A stretch of DNA of 64,000 bases from JBBRZM01 sp963813635 (lineage in GTDB: Bacteria > Actinomycetota > Acidimicrobiia > IMCC26256 > JBBRZM01). A model generated the notes under the pieces. The model worked only from the letters and a program-made list of their open reading frames with translations. It was not told the DNA's origin and did no database searches. Of this stretch, positions 9,827 to 19,578 are shown piece after piece. Numbering within the stretch: the first letter of the stretch is position 1; every line of letters starts with the position of its first letter. The stretch is from contig CAWEZO010000002.1 in the NCBI GenBank assembly GCA_963813635.1, positions 124,001 to 188,000 of the forward strand, in the 5' to 3' direction. The translations under genes were made by a program, and so were the position numbers.

Positions 9827-10828
9827 GTGAGCGGACCCGGGCGGTCACCTATTGGCGGGCGCTGTCCCGTTACCGTCGTGGTGCCCGTCTACAACGATGC
9901 CGTCGGCCTTGACGGGTGTTGTGCATGCATTTCGGTACAAGTGTCCATCGCTTCAGAAATTCGGGAGATCCTTCTGCTCGACGGCGGGTCACAGGATGGG
10001 ACTCGTGAAGTCGCGGCCGAATGGGCGCATCGCGACCCTCGCTTCCGCCTGGTCGACAACGACGGCCGGTACGTGTCAGCCGCGCTCAATCGCGCGGTTC
10101 TCGCTTCGAGCACCGACACCTTCATCTGGATCAGCTCCCACACAACCGTCGCACCCGACTACGTCGATATCGCGACGACGACCCTGCTCGACACCGGCGC
10201 CGACGTCGTGGGTGGAACGATGCGCCCAGTGGGAACCACGCGTTTCGGCCGGGCCGTGGCGTGGGCACTCCAGAGCCGCTGGGGCGTTGGCGGCTCCCCT
10301 TTTCATCAGGACGACTACGAGGGGGAAGCCGATTCCGCGTACATGCTCGTGTTCACGAGACAGACGATCGAGAGGTTCGGTGGTTTCGACGAGCGCTGCA
10401 TCCGCAATCAGGACGACGAGTTCACGTACCGCGTGCGCGGGCGCGGCGGGCGGGTCTGGCTCACGTCCCGGCTGCGTTCCGAGTACACCGCGCGAGGCGA
10501 CCTTGCCTCGCTCATTCGCCAGTTCTATGGATACGGCTACTACAAGCCCCGCGTTCTGCGGGCGAACCCGAGCGGGATGCGCCTTCGTCATCTCGCACCG
10601 CCCGCGGTCGCGCTCGTGTGGTGCGCGCTGCCGTCGGCGCGCCGCCGCCCCCTGCTCGCACTCGTGCCCGTTGCGCACGTCGGGACGCTTGGCGTAGTTG
10701 CGCTGGAGAGCGGCGTCGCCGGCTCCGCCGATCGTGGACTCGCCCTCTTGGCGATGCATCTCGCGTATGGCTTCGGATTCTTGCGCGGGCTCGCCGACAG
10801 CAGCCCTCGGTCGAGGTCAACGCCGTGA
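9827..10828 (+). CDS. Family 2 glycosyltransferase
   Basis: The protein of about 333 residues opens with VTVVVPVYND and a LLLDGGSQDGT donor-binding segment typical of the GT-A fold of family 2. A predicted acceptor-side motif NQDDEFTYR follows. The C-terminal 100 residues hold three to four hydrophobic segments, a layout seen in membrane-associated enzymes of the ExoA (succinoglycan) type. GTG codons at 9818 and 9827 are both possible starts. The gene diverges from the CapD-like gene and converges on the sugar transferase, overlapping its 3' end by 12 bases. It would extend the lipid-linked glycan. Confidence 0.85.
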   Translation: MSGPGRSPIGGRCPVTVVVPVYNDAVGLDGCCACISVQVSIASEIREILLLDGGSQDGTREVAAEWAHRDPRFRLVDNDGRYVSAALNRAVLASSTDTFIWISSHTTVAPDYVDIATTTLLDTGADVVGGTMRPVGTTRFGRAVAWALQSRWGVGGSPFHQDDYEGEADSAYMLVFTRQTIERFGGFDERCIRNQDDEFTYRVRGRGGRVWLTSRLRSEYTARGDLASLIRQFYGYGYYKPRVLRANPSGMRLRHLAPPAVALVWCALPSARRRPLLALVPVAHVGTLGVVALESGVAGSADRGLALLAMHLAYGFGFLRGLADSSPRSRSTP

Positions 10829-11527
10829 CTGCGGCACCGCCACCGCCTCGGGCACGTCGCGCCGCACGCGCCGCTCGATCACAGTCTCAGGCCGGCCGAA
10901 GACGAGTTGCTGCACGAGTGACACCACCACGAGCACGTCGATCCATGGTGACGCGCGCTGCACGTACCACTGATCGATCGCCAGCTTCACCGGCACGATC
11001 TGCGTTCGATACAGCTCCGTCGGGTCGGCCTCTCGAAGCTCGGCTCGCTCCCACGCGCCGACGATGAGCTGCGTCGGGCCGATCAATCCGGGTGCGACCA
11101 GGAGCACGAGCTCCCATCGCGGATTGTCCATGCGTACGAACTCGGGGGCCTCGGGCCGCGGGCCGATCAGCAGCATCTCTCCGTCTCGAACGTTGACGAG
11201 TTGTGGAAGCTCGTCGAGGTGACGATCCCGCAAGCGCCGTCCCAGCGGCGTGATGCGCGAGTCGTCACCACTCGTGATCGATGCACCCGCAGCTCGTCCG
11301 TCTGCGGCCGTCGCATTCATCGTTCGCAGCTTCCGCAGCGCGAACGTGTGACCGTGCGCGCCGACCCGGGGTAAGTGGATCTCCACCGGGTCGCCATCTT
11401 CGCGACGAACTCGCCTCCGTAGCCATGCGAGCACCGGTGCCAGCACAACGAGACTGAGCTTGGCGACGGCTCGGTCGACTCGCGCCCGGCTACGCAACCA
11501 CGAGCTCACTGGTGCAGAAGATCGCAC
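10817..11527 (-). CDS. Initiating sugar-1-phosphate transferase (polyprenyl-phosphate type)
   Basis: The 236-residue protein matches the catalytic core of bacterial sugar transferases (the WecB-unrelated PglC/WbaP family). Visible motifs are a membrane-entering N-terminal segment, the basic FALRKLRTMN, the RDRHLDELPQL motif with its Asp-Glu pair, and GPRPEAPEFV. It primes glycan assembly by moving a sugar phosphate from a UDP-sugar to undecaprenyl phosphate at the inner membrane face. It lacks the long N-terminal multi-helix domain of WbaP, so it resembles the short PglC form. Its start overlaps the end of the upstream DegT gene, so the two are probably co-translated. Confidence 0.88.
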   Translation of the reverse strand: MRSSAPVSSWLRSRARVDRAVAKLSLVVLAPVLAWLRRRVRREDGDPVEIHLPRVGAHGHTFALRKLRTMNATAADGRAAGASITSGDDSRITPLGRRLRDRHLDELPQLVNVRDGEMLLIGPRPEAPEFVRMDNPRWELVLLVAPGLIGPTQLIVGAWERAELREADPTELYRTQIVPVKLAIDQWYVQRASPWIDVLVVVSLVQQLVFGRPETVIERRVRRDVPEAVAVPQSRR

Positions 11528-12663
11528 AGGACCTCACACACGCGATCGACGTCGTCAGTGCTGAGAGCGGGCGACAGCGGCAGGCTGAGCACGCGGTCTG
11601 CATGGTCGTCCGCGATCGAGACGCCGCTCGGTCCGGCCTGCGCATGCTCTCGAAACCAGCTGAGCTGATGAAGGGGCCGAAAGTGAACGCTCGACGCGAT
11701 GCCCGCCTTCGCCAGTCCCGCCCGAATCGCCGGCCGCTGTCGCGGGTCCGCGAGGGCGATGACTGCCAGATGGTCGGCGCTTCCGGCAACGGGCGTCGCA
11801 GGCACGAAGCGCACGTCGTCGACTCGCGCGAGGTTCCTGCGGTAGCTCTCCAAGAGCACGCGACGCCGCGCCTGGAGGTCGTCGATCCGGGCCAGCTGCG
11901 AACGCGCCAAAGCCGCCAAGAGATCCGGCAGGTTGGCTTTGATCCCGGGAATGACCACGTCGTACTCGACGTCGCTCCGCTCCGGGCGATAGCGGTCCCA
12001 GGCGTCGGCATCGAAGCCGTGCAGCCGCGCCACGCGCATGTATCCGGCCCGTTCAGCGCTCTCGACCGCGATGGCGCCGCCTTCCGCGCAGGTGATGTTC
12101 TTCGTGGCGTAGAAAGAAAAGCAGGCGGCTGCAGTCCCGTGTCCACCAACGCGCCCGCGGTCGTCGGCGGCACCCAGCGCGTGCGCCGCATCCTCGACAA
12201 CCGGCACGCCGGCCGCGGCGCAGAGGTCGCGCACCTCGCGGGCAACGGGCACGCCGCCGAAATGCACGGGCACGACCGCGTGGAGGCCCGCGTCGAGTGC
12301 AGCCGCGAGAGAAGCCGGCGACACATTGAGCGTGTCGGGCTCGCTATCGAGGAGCACTACTGACGTACCGACGCGATGCGCGGCGAGCCCGGTCGCGGCG
12401 AACGTCCACGTCGGCACGCCGACCCGACTGCCGGGTTGCAGCTCCAGGGAACCGAGCGCGATCTCGAGCGCGGCAGTGCCCGAGCTCACGGCAATCACGT
12501 GCGGTATGCCGATGTAGGTCGCGAGTTCGCGCTCGAGTGCGATGCACTCTTCACCGGTCGTGAGCCAGCCACCTCGCAGCACGGCGGAGACGGCTGCGAC
12601 ATCGGCGTCCGTGATGTCAGGCGGCGCGAAGCCAATAGCATCGTTCGACCGAGGTCGCGACAT
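11506..12663 (-). CDS. DegT/DnrJ/EryC1 aminotransferase
   Basis: This 385-residue pyridoxal-phosphate enzyme transfers an amino group to a keto sugar nucleotide. The N-terminal PPDITDADVAAV start, the AVSSGTAALEIAL substrate-binding loop, the VEDAAHALGA motif with the cofactor-binding Asp, and the FSFYATKNITCAEGG segment containing the Schiff-base lysine are all present. It probably acts on the 3- or 4-keto product of the neighbouring oxidoreductase or dehydratase, giving an amino sugar for the surface glycan. The downstream sugar transferase overlaps its 3' end by 22 bases. Confidence 0.92.
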   Translation of the reverse strand: MSRPRSNDAIGFAPPDITDADVAAVSAVLRGGWLTTGEECIALERELATYIGIPHVIAVSSGTAALEIALGSLELQPGSRVGVPTWTFAATGLAAHRVGTSVVLLDSEPDTLNVSPASLAAALDAGLHAVVPVHFGGVPVAREVRDLCAAAGVPVVEDAAHALGAADDRGRVGGHGTAAACFSFYATKNITCAEGGAIAVESAERAGYMRVARLHGFDADAWDRYRPERSDVEYDVVIPGIKANLPDLLAALARSQLARIDDLQARRRVLLESYRRNLARVDDVRFVPATPVAGSADHLAVIALADPRQRPAIRAGLAKAGIASSVHFRPLHQLSWFREHAQAGPSGVSIADDHADRVLSLPLSPALSTDDVDRVCEVLCDLLHQ

Positions 12664-12698
12664 GAGCCGAGGATAACGGCCACTTGGACCGGTGCCGG

Positions 12699-14372
12699 TT
12701 ATCTCTGCGCCGACCCCGCGGCGCCGCGTCGGTACGTCGTCACAATTACGTCGGGGCCACGAAACAGCGGGATGGTCATCGACCTCCCACGCGTAAACCG
12801 ATCAAGCCGTTTCGGCCGGAACCGCGGCTGGTTGGAAATCGCGACGAGCGCGAACTCCTTCGCCCCTGCGCGTCGCATGACCGCTGCGGCCGGCGCAATA
12901 TCCGACTCTGTGGTCGCTGTGAGCCAGCGACGGCGATCCGTGTAGAAGCTGCCGCCTTCGCGCAGCAGAAAGGCGGCCCTCGAGATCACGCCTTCGTCGC
13001 GCCGCGCGACGAGGGCCTCGAAGGTGTTCGCGACCTGATGGGTACGTTCGCGCGTCCATGCGAGGCCAAGGCCGGTCACGAGCACTGCGATAGCCACGAA
13101 TGCCGCCTGCGCGCCTCGGGGCGCTCGCGCCAGCCCGACGATGCCGAACACTGCGAGGAGCGCACCGGACACGAGCAGATACCGACCGCCCCACTGTGGA
13201 TTCGCGCCACCGAGATATTGCGTCAACCAGACGCCGAGCATGCTCACCAGTGCAATCACGATGATCGGCCATGCGCGCCGCTGTTTCCAGCAGAGGAACA
13301 ACCCGACGGCGGCAAGCGGGGACGCGGTCAGCAGTCCGGATATGAACCCGAGCTCATTCCACCGAACGACGATGTATGTGCATGGGACCGCGACGAGCGA
13401 CACGATCGCGACGGTGCCGCCAGGTCGCTCGCTCCGCGTCCAGGCAATCGCGGCCGTCCCGAGCAGCAGCACCACCAAGAGGCCCAACCACAGGTCAAAT
13501 GATCCGACGAATCGGTTCAGACCGGTCGTCGTAACCGCCGCCTCGTCGAAACGCTGCGCGAGCAACAGGCCCGCTCGCGTGGCCGTGCCTTCCACGCGCC
13601 CCGAGCGGATCGCGGCGCTGATCGTCGCCTGCTCCAGCAGTTGATTCGCTACGGCCATGGTCACCACGCCGATCGTCACTGCGATCCCGGTGACGAGCGC
13701 AGCAGCGATTCGTCGTCTGCGCACGAGCAGCGCGATGCAGATCGTCGCCGTGGCTACTCCCGCGTAGATCAATGTTTCGGTCCGCATCGTGAATGCGCCG
13801 CCGAACAAGAGGCCTGCGCCGAGTGCCCCCCGCCACCCGCAACGGCCCTCGAGACGATCGAAGAGCAGCACGACGGCCCACACCATGAGTCCGACGCCGA
13901 TTGCGTGCTCCCAGAAATCGCCGGCGTAGATCACGATCGGCGTGGCCAGCCCCGTCAGCCAGAATGCGGCCCACCCGTCGCCGCCTCCCAGCCGGCGCGC
14001 CAATGCCCGCGCGCCGAGTGCTGCCAGCACGGCGCCGGCCATAGGTAGCAGCAGCGCGAGTCGCAGGCCCCCCAGTCGATAGAGCGGATACGCGGCATCC
14101 AGCATTGGAAGCGTTGTGACCGCGACCCATTTCTGATCCAATCGATGCGTTTGATACAGCGGATGAAAGCGACCGGATGGATCGAAACGAGCGGCCCAGT
14201 AGCCGACGTCGGGATCGACGCCGCCATTCCGCTCCATCATGCGCATGGTCGCGACCTTCGAGCCGGTGTCGACACCGAGGGACGCATGTGGGTCGTTCAA
14301 CAAGCTGAGACCGAAGTACGCGGCAAACAGCACGAGACACGCGACGACCGGCCGCCGCAGGAGGGCGTTCAC
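12699..14372 (-). CDS. Polytopic membrane protein, possible glycosyltransferase
   Basis: The 557-residue protein has about 10-12 hydrophobic helices spread over the first 430 residues and a C-terminal extracytoplasmic portion. I see no definite family motif. The first loop contains acidic and aromatic residues (DVGYWAARFD, FHPLYQTH), which recalls the catalytic first loop of GT-C glycosyltransferases. Placement in the glycan cluster supports a role in lipid-linked sugar transfer or polymerisation, but this is inference. The ATG overlaps the stop codon of the upstream methyltransferase by four bases, indicating an operon. Confidence 0.65.
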   Translation of the reverse strand: MNALLRRPVVACLVLFAAYFGLSLLNDPHASLGVDTGSKVATMRMMERNGGVDPDVGYWAARFDPSGRFHPLYQTHRLDQKWVAVTTLPMLDAAYPLYRLGGLRLALLLPMAGAVLAALGARALARRLGGGDGWAAFWLTGLATPIVIYAGDFWEHAIGVGLMVWAVVLLFDRLEGRCGWRGALGAGLLFGGAFTMRTETLIYAGVATATICIALLVRRRRIAAALVTGIAVTIGVVTMAVANQLLEQATISAAIRSGRVEGTATRAGLLLAQRFDEAAVTTTGLNRFVGSFDLWLGLLVVLLLGTAAIAWTRSERPGGTVAIVSLVAVPCTYIVVRWNELGFISGLLTASPLAAVGLFLCWKQRRAWPIIVIALVSMLGVWLTQYLGGANPQWGGRYLLVSGALLAVFGIVGLARAPRGAQAAFVAIAVLVTGLGLAWTRERTHQVANTFEALVARRDEGVISRAAFLLREGGSFYTDRRRWLTATTESDIAPAAAVMRRAGAKEFALVAISNQPRFRPKRLDRFTRGRSMTIPLFRGPDVIVTTYRRGAAGSAQR

Positions 14373-15088
14373 CGTGTTGTCTTCCGGGCGCGCAGCACGA
14401 GCAGTCGTGGGATCGTCGCTGCCTCCCGGTATTCCGGAGCACGGGCGAGAAAACCTTCGGGCGGTGCCGGTTCGTCCATGGACTCCACGAACAGTCCACA
14501 GGAGGCCATCACGTTGACGTAGCGGTGGAGCGGCCGATGGATGAACGGAAGCAACACACCCGGCGCAACCTCTTCCATCGTGTGCTCCTCCGGGAGATAC
14601 GGGCCGACGCGCCAGTACTGCTCGTCGAGGATGCGATCGTCGATCCAGCCGCTTCCGGGCGCCTGGAGAAGCGGATGGTTCAGCAGGAGCAGGAAGATGC
14701 CACGCGGCTGCAGCACTCGCGCGGTTTCGCGGATCATGTCGTCACATGCTTCGACGTGCTCGAGGACGAGACATGCGACCACCGCATCGACCGCGGCGTC
14801 AGCGATCGGCAGAGCCGTCACATCGGCGCGCCCGTAGCGCGCGCCTCCACGAGCCGCCGCCGGCTGCAACTGCGCGTCGGAGCGATCCAGCCCGACGACG
14901 AATCGGCCGTCACGTACGCAGCGGCGCGACACCTGCCCCTCGCCGCAGCCGACGTCGAGCACCCGTGAAGCGTCAGAGAGCTCCCGGTCGACGATCGGGA
15001 GGATCTGCTCCTCGTACTCAGGGTCGGCTCCGTCGGTGAAGGTCTCCTGCCACCAGCCCGCGTGGCGCTCCCAGGGATCGCTGTACAT
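14369..15088 (-). CDS. Class I SAM-dependent methyltransferase
   Basis: The 239-residue protein carries the SAM-binding motif VLDVGCGEGQVS, the acidic motif II in GLDRSD, a motif III-like ALPIADAAVDAVV, and LEHVE, all characteristic of Methyltransf_11 enzymes. The C-terminal part has GWIDDRILDEQYWRVG and a Pro-rich HRPLHRYVN, as seen in methyltransferases encoded with polysaccharide genes. It is the first gene of the minus-strand pair that continues into the polytopic protein through a four-base overlap. It may methylate a sugar of the glycan; the substrate is not visible. Confidence 0.82.
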   Translation of the reverse strand: MYSDPWERHAGWWQETFTDGADPEYEEQILPIVDRELSDASRVLDVGCGEGQVSRRCVRDGRFVVGLDRSDAQLQPAAARGGARYGRADVTALPIADAAVDAVVACLVLEHVEACDDMIRETARVLQPRGIFLLLLNHPLLQAPGSGWIDDRILDEQYWRVGPYLPEEHTMEEVAPGVLLPFIHRPLHRYVNVMASCGLFVESMDEPAPPEGFLARAPEYREAATIPRLLVLRARKTTR

Positions 15089-15103
15089 TGCGCTGCGCGT
15101 CTG

Positions 15104-17978
15104 TCAGCCGATACCGAGCAAGGGAGCCAGGAACTGGCCCGTGTAGCTCTCCGGTGTCTTTGCGACCTGCTCGGGGGTGCCCTCGGCGAGCACCTCCCCC
15201 CCGCCGTCGCCCCCTTCCGGCCCGAGGTCGATGACCCAGTCGGCCGACTTGACCACGTCGAGGTTGTGCTCGATCACCAAGACCGTGTTGCCGCTCTCGA
15301 CGAGCCGCGAGAGCACCCCCAGGAGGCGCCGGACATCCTCGAAGTGGAGGCCGGTCGTGGGCTCGTCGAGGATGTATACCGTGCGGCCGGTCGCTCGTTT
15401 GCCGAGCTCCGATGCCAGCTTGACCCGTTGCGCCTCGCCGCCCGACAAGGTCGGTGCAGGCTGCCCCAGGCGTACGTAGCCCAGGCCGACGTCGAACAGC
15501 GTCTGTAACTGCCGGGCGATCGTGGGTTGGTTGGCGAAGAACCCGAGCGCTTCCTCGATCGACAGGTCGAGCACCTCGCCGATGTTCTTGCCCTTGAACG
15601 TGATGTCGAGCGTGTCGCGGTTGTAGCGCGCGCCCTTGCAGACCTCGCATGGCACATAGACGTCGGGTAGGAAGTGCATCTCGATCTTGATGGTGCCGTC
15701 ACCCGAACAGGCCTCGCAACGGCCGCCCTTCACGTTGAACGAGAAGCGGCCCTGCTGGTACCCGCGGACCTTCGACTCTTGGGTCGACGCGAACAGCGCG
15801 CGCACCTTGTCGAACACGCCCGTATACGTCGCGGGATTGGATCGCGGTGTGCGCCCGATCGGCGACTGGTCGATGTTAATGACCTTGTCGACCTGGTCTG
15901 CGCCCTCAATCGTCTTGTGGCGACCGGGCACGGTGCGCGAGCGGTAGATGCGTTGCATGAGCGCATGGAACAGAATGTCGTTGACGAGCGTTGACTTGCC
16001 GCTCCCACTGACGCCGGTGATCGCCACGAAGCAACCGAGCGGGAAGTCGACGTCGATGCCTTTCAGGTTGTGCTCGCGCGCGTCGCGCACCGTGAGCCAT
16101 GCCTCGCCCGGCTGACGCCGTATCTCCGGGATGGGAATGGTGCGCTTGTGGGACAGGTACTGCCCGGTGATCGACGCCTTCGTCGCCAGCACCCGCTTCA
16201 GGTCACCGACAACGACGATCTCGCCACCGTGCTCCCCCGCCCCGGGCCCGATGTCGACGATGTGATCCGCGACGCGGATCGTCTCCTCGTCGTGCTCGAC
16301 CACGATCACGGTGTTGCCGAGATCGCGCAACCTGATCATGGTGTCGATGAGCCGCCGGTTGTCGCGCTGGTGCAGACCGATCGACGGCTCGTCGAGCACG
16401 TAGAGCACACCGACCAGCCCGCTGCCGATCTGCGACGCCAGCCGAATACGTTGTGCCTCACCGCCGGCGAGCGTGCCGGCGGCGCGGTTGAGCGAGAGGT
16501 AGTCGAGGCCGACGTCGAGCAAGAAGCGGAGCCGCTCGTTGACCTCCTTCTCGACTCGCTCCGCGATCATGCGATCGCGTTCGGAGAGGTCCAACGCGCC
16601 CAGGAAGTCTGCCGCCTTACGGATCGACAGCTCGCCGACCTCGTAGATGTTCCGGTCGCCGATCGTGACCGCAAGCGACGCCGGGCGGAGCCGCGCGCCG
16701 CCGCACGCGGGGCACGGCACCTCGCGCATGTACCCCTCGATCTGTTCGCGGCTCCGGTCACTCTCGGCCTCCGAGTGCCGGCGCTCGAGCCACGGCACGA
16801 CCCCCTCGAAGCCGGTCGTGTAGGAACGCTGTCGACCGTAACGGTTGCGGTACGAGACCCGTACGGCCTTCTCGCCGCTTCCGTACAGCACCGCCTTCTT
16901 GTCGCCTTTTCGTAGCTTCCGCCAGGGCGTCGACGTCGAGAATCCGTACTCCTCTGCCAGCGCGCTGAGCACGCGGTCGAAGTACTGGCTCCGGAAACCC
17001 GACCACGGCGCGAGGGCGCCGCCATCGATCGGGAGGTCGTCGTCTGGCACGACCAGCTCCGGGTCGACCTCGTATCGCGTGCCCAAGCCGTCGCACCGCT
17101 CGCACGCGCCGTACGGGGAGTTGAACGAGAAGTTGCGCGGCGCGAGCTCATCGAACGACAAGCCGCAGTGGGTGCACGCGAGATGCTCGGAGAACGTCAG
17201 CCGCTCCGACTCATCCGTCTCCCCCTCGCGGGGCACGATCTCGACTTCCGCGACGCCCTCGGCGAGCCGGAGGGCGGTTTCGAGCGAGTCGGTGAGGCGA
17301 CGTTCGATTCCGGAGCGGCGCACCAGCCGGTCGACCACGACTTCGATCGTGTGCTGCTCGTAGCGGGCGAGCCGCTCGCGATGAGCGCCGGAGACGCTCG
17401 AGCCGACGAGCTCGGACAGCTCGAGCAGATCGCCGTCGATGCGCGCCCGGGTGAACCCCTGGGCGGCGAGCTCGCCGAGCAGACCTTCGTACTCGCCCTT
17501 TCGGCCGCGCACGACCGGCGCCAGCACCTGAAAGCGAGTGCCTTCCGGCAGGGTGAGGATGCGATCAACGATCTGCTGGGGTGTTTGGCGGGTGATCACG
17601 CGGCCGCAGTTGGGACAGTGCGGCACACCGATGCGGGCGTACAGGAGGCGGAGGTAGTCGTAGACCTCGGTGATCGTGCCGACGGTCGATCGCGGGTTAC
17701 GCGACGCCGACTTCTGGTCGATCGAGATCGCCGGCGAGAGCCCCTCGATGAAATCGACGTCGGGCTTGTCCATCTGGCCGAGGAACTGCCGCGGCATATG
17801 CCGACAGCGACTCGACGTACCGACGTTGGCCCTCGGCGTAGATCGTGTCGAAGGCGAGCGAAGACTTCCCTGAACCCGATAGGCCGGTGAAGACGATCAG
17901 CCTCTCGCGCGGCAGCACGAGGTCGACGTCTTTGAGGTTGTGCTCCCGGGCGCCCCGGATCGTGATCACGTCCGCCAC
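15104..17978 (-). CDS. uvrA: Excinuclease ABC subunit A (single-base frameshift)
   Basis: UvrA is the damage-recognition ATPase of nucleotide excision repair. About 950 residues are encoded: the first Walker A (FTGLSGSGKSSLAFD), CxxC zinc modules such as HCPNCG and CTHCG, the first signature region, the second Walker A (ITGVSGSGKSTLVND), the GGRCEACSGDG zinc motif and the C-terminal LSGGEAQRVKLA. The frame breaks near 17792. There the conserved YARQFLGQM would be restored by removing one base, since the sequence reads YAAAVP and then continues in another frame with RQFLGQMDKPDVDF. Every other landmark is intact, so a consensus error is likelier than a pseudogene. The start is the ATG before ADVITIRGA. 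Confidence 0.92.
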
Positions 17979-18030
17979 GAATCCAGACTACCGGTGAATA
18001 CGCGTCATCGAACGGATGTTCGGTCTGTCC

Positions 18031-19503
18031 TTATCGATGGTCGCCCGGCTGCAGGCAGAACACCCGGTAGTCCTTGTCGTGCCAGTCGCGCGCACATCGC
18101 GGCACGCCGGAGACGTCCCTGGCATACGAGATCTTCTCCACCAACCACACCCGCCCATCCCAGCGCGACGCGCCGAGCACGAACGCGTACCCGCGGTGTG
18201 CACGGAGGAAGCGGCTCGAGAGCGGCTGACCGGCACGCCGTCCGTGAACCCCCAGGTTCCAGTCGATGAGAGGCCGGAACCACTCGGGTGCGACAGCCAC
18301 GGCGTCGCCCGGCCGCGCGTACCGATCGACGTGGTGCAGCGCGCCGTACTCCTCGGGAGGACTCACCACCGCTGCGACTGCCGGACCGGCCATGACTTCG
18401 ATGATGATCACGGCGATCGCGACCCCGGCGAGACGCCACCGACGGGCCGCTTGCTCAACGAGCGCCGCGAGCGCAACAAGGGGCGCCCAGGCGCCGCACG
18501 CAAGCGTGCGCGAGAGAAACGAATGCGAGAAGAGACCCACGCCGGCAGCCAACACCAACGGGACGGCGAAGCAGGCGACCCACACCCGTGCCAGACGCCG
18601 GTCGCTCTGCCACAACACGATGCCGCCCACGACCACCGCAGCGCACACCAAGAGCTCGGCGCTCGACTCAGAGGTGACGAGCCCGGCGACTGCCTGCGTG
18701 ATGCCCCGGGGAGTCGTGTACGGGATGAAGGCTTCGGTATCCGTACGCCATTGCTCGATCATGGACGGGCCCCAGGTCGCCGCCCAAATGATGACCGGCG
18801 CACTCACGGCGGCACGCCATTTCCAGGCTTCCGCGTCGCGTCGGAGCAGCGGAAGCGTGAAGAGGCCGAACGCCAGAAACGCCACAGCGGTGTTCTCGAA
18901 CAAGCCGACCACCAGCGCGATGCTCACGGCAGCCAGCGCGGCGGGACTCGGGCGTCGGAGCCATCGATCAGCGGCCACGGCGCACACGACGCCGACCAGC
19001 ACGACTGCCGCGTACATGCGCGCTTCGCGTCCGAATACCAGCTGGAACGGCGCGACGGCCATGAATGCGATGGCGCACAGTCCCATGACACCGCGACGGT
19101 GCATCCAGACGGCGAAAACGAAGAACGCTGCGATCGAGCACAGCGCCGAGGGAGCCCGGAACCAGCCGTTGGTGACGCCGGCGTCCGCGAGCGGCTTGCG
19201 CAACAGATAGTCGAGCGGAGGATGGTGGTCTTGAAGGCGGAGAAAGGAGAGCAGCGAGTCGACGGAACGCCGCGAGGCCATCGCCGTAAACGACTCGTCG
19301 AACGTCAACGGGTACCGGCCGAGCCCCCACACCCGCACGGCCACCGCAACCAGCGCGGCGGCCCACAGAAAGATGGTGATCGCTCGCGGTCGCCCTGGCG
19401 CCCGAGAGCCGGTACCCGTGTCGCGCGCGCCCGGCCCGTCCGCGGAGGGATGTTGCGCGGCACCAGCGATCGGCTCGGTGACTTCGACGCTGTCGACACG
19501 CAT
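18031..19503 (-). CDS. Family 39-like membrane glycosyltransferase
   Basis: The protein of about 490 residues has an N-terminal cytoplasmic tail, around 10 predicted helices and a C-terminal extracytoplasmic domain. The first external loop has TFDESFTAM, with the acidic pair typical of GT-C enzymes (PMT/ArnT-like), and LQDHHPPLDYLL, the His-Pro-Pro motif seen in that family. Such enzymes transfer sugars from polyprenyl phosphates to proteins or lipids outside the membrane. The ATG at 19503 is preferred over an upstream start at 19551. It lies between uvrA and uvrB, an unusual position for a glycan gene. Confidence 0.8.
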   Translation of the reverse strand: MRVDSVEVTEPIAGAAQHPSADGPGARDTGTGSRAPGRPRAITIFLWAAALVAVAVRVWGLGRYPLTFDESFTAMASRRSVDSLLSFLRLQDHHPPLDYLLRKPLADAGVTNGWFRAPSALCSIAAFFVFAVWMHRRGVMGLCAIAFMAVAPFQLVFGREARMYAAVVLVGVVCAVAADRWLRRPSPAALAAVSIALVVGLFENTAVAFLAFGLFTLPLLRRDAEAWKWRAAVSAPVIIWAATWGPSMIEQWRTDTEAFIPYTTPRGITQAVAGLVTSESSAELLVCAAVVVGGIVLWQSDRRLARVWVACFAVPLVLAAGVGLFSHSFLSRTLACGAWAPLVALAALVEQAARRWRLAGVAIAVIIIEVMAGPAVAAVVSPPEEYGALHHVDRYARPGDAVAVAPEWFRPLIDWNLGVHGRRAGQPLSSRFLRAHRGYAFVLGASRWDGRVWLVEKISYARDVSGVPRCARDWHDKDYRVFCLQPGDHR

Positions 19504-19578
19504 CGACTCAACGGTACCGGTGCGCAGCAGCGGCCCTGCACCTCCGGACAAATGCGACGCGTTCCGGCCTCGAGAGTG

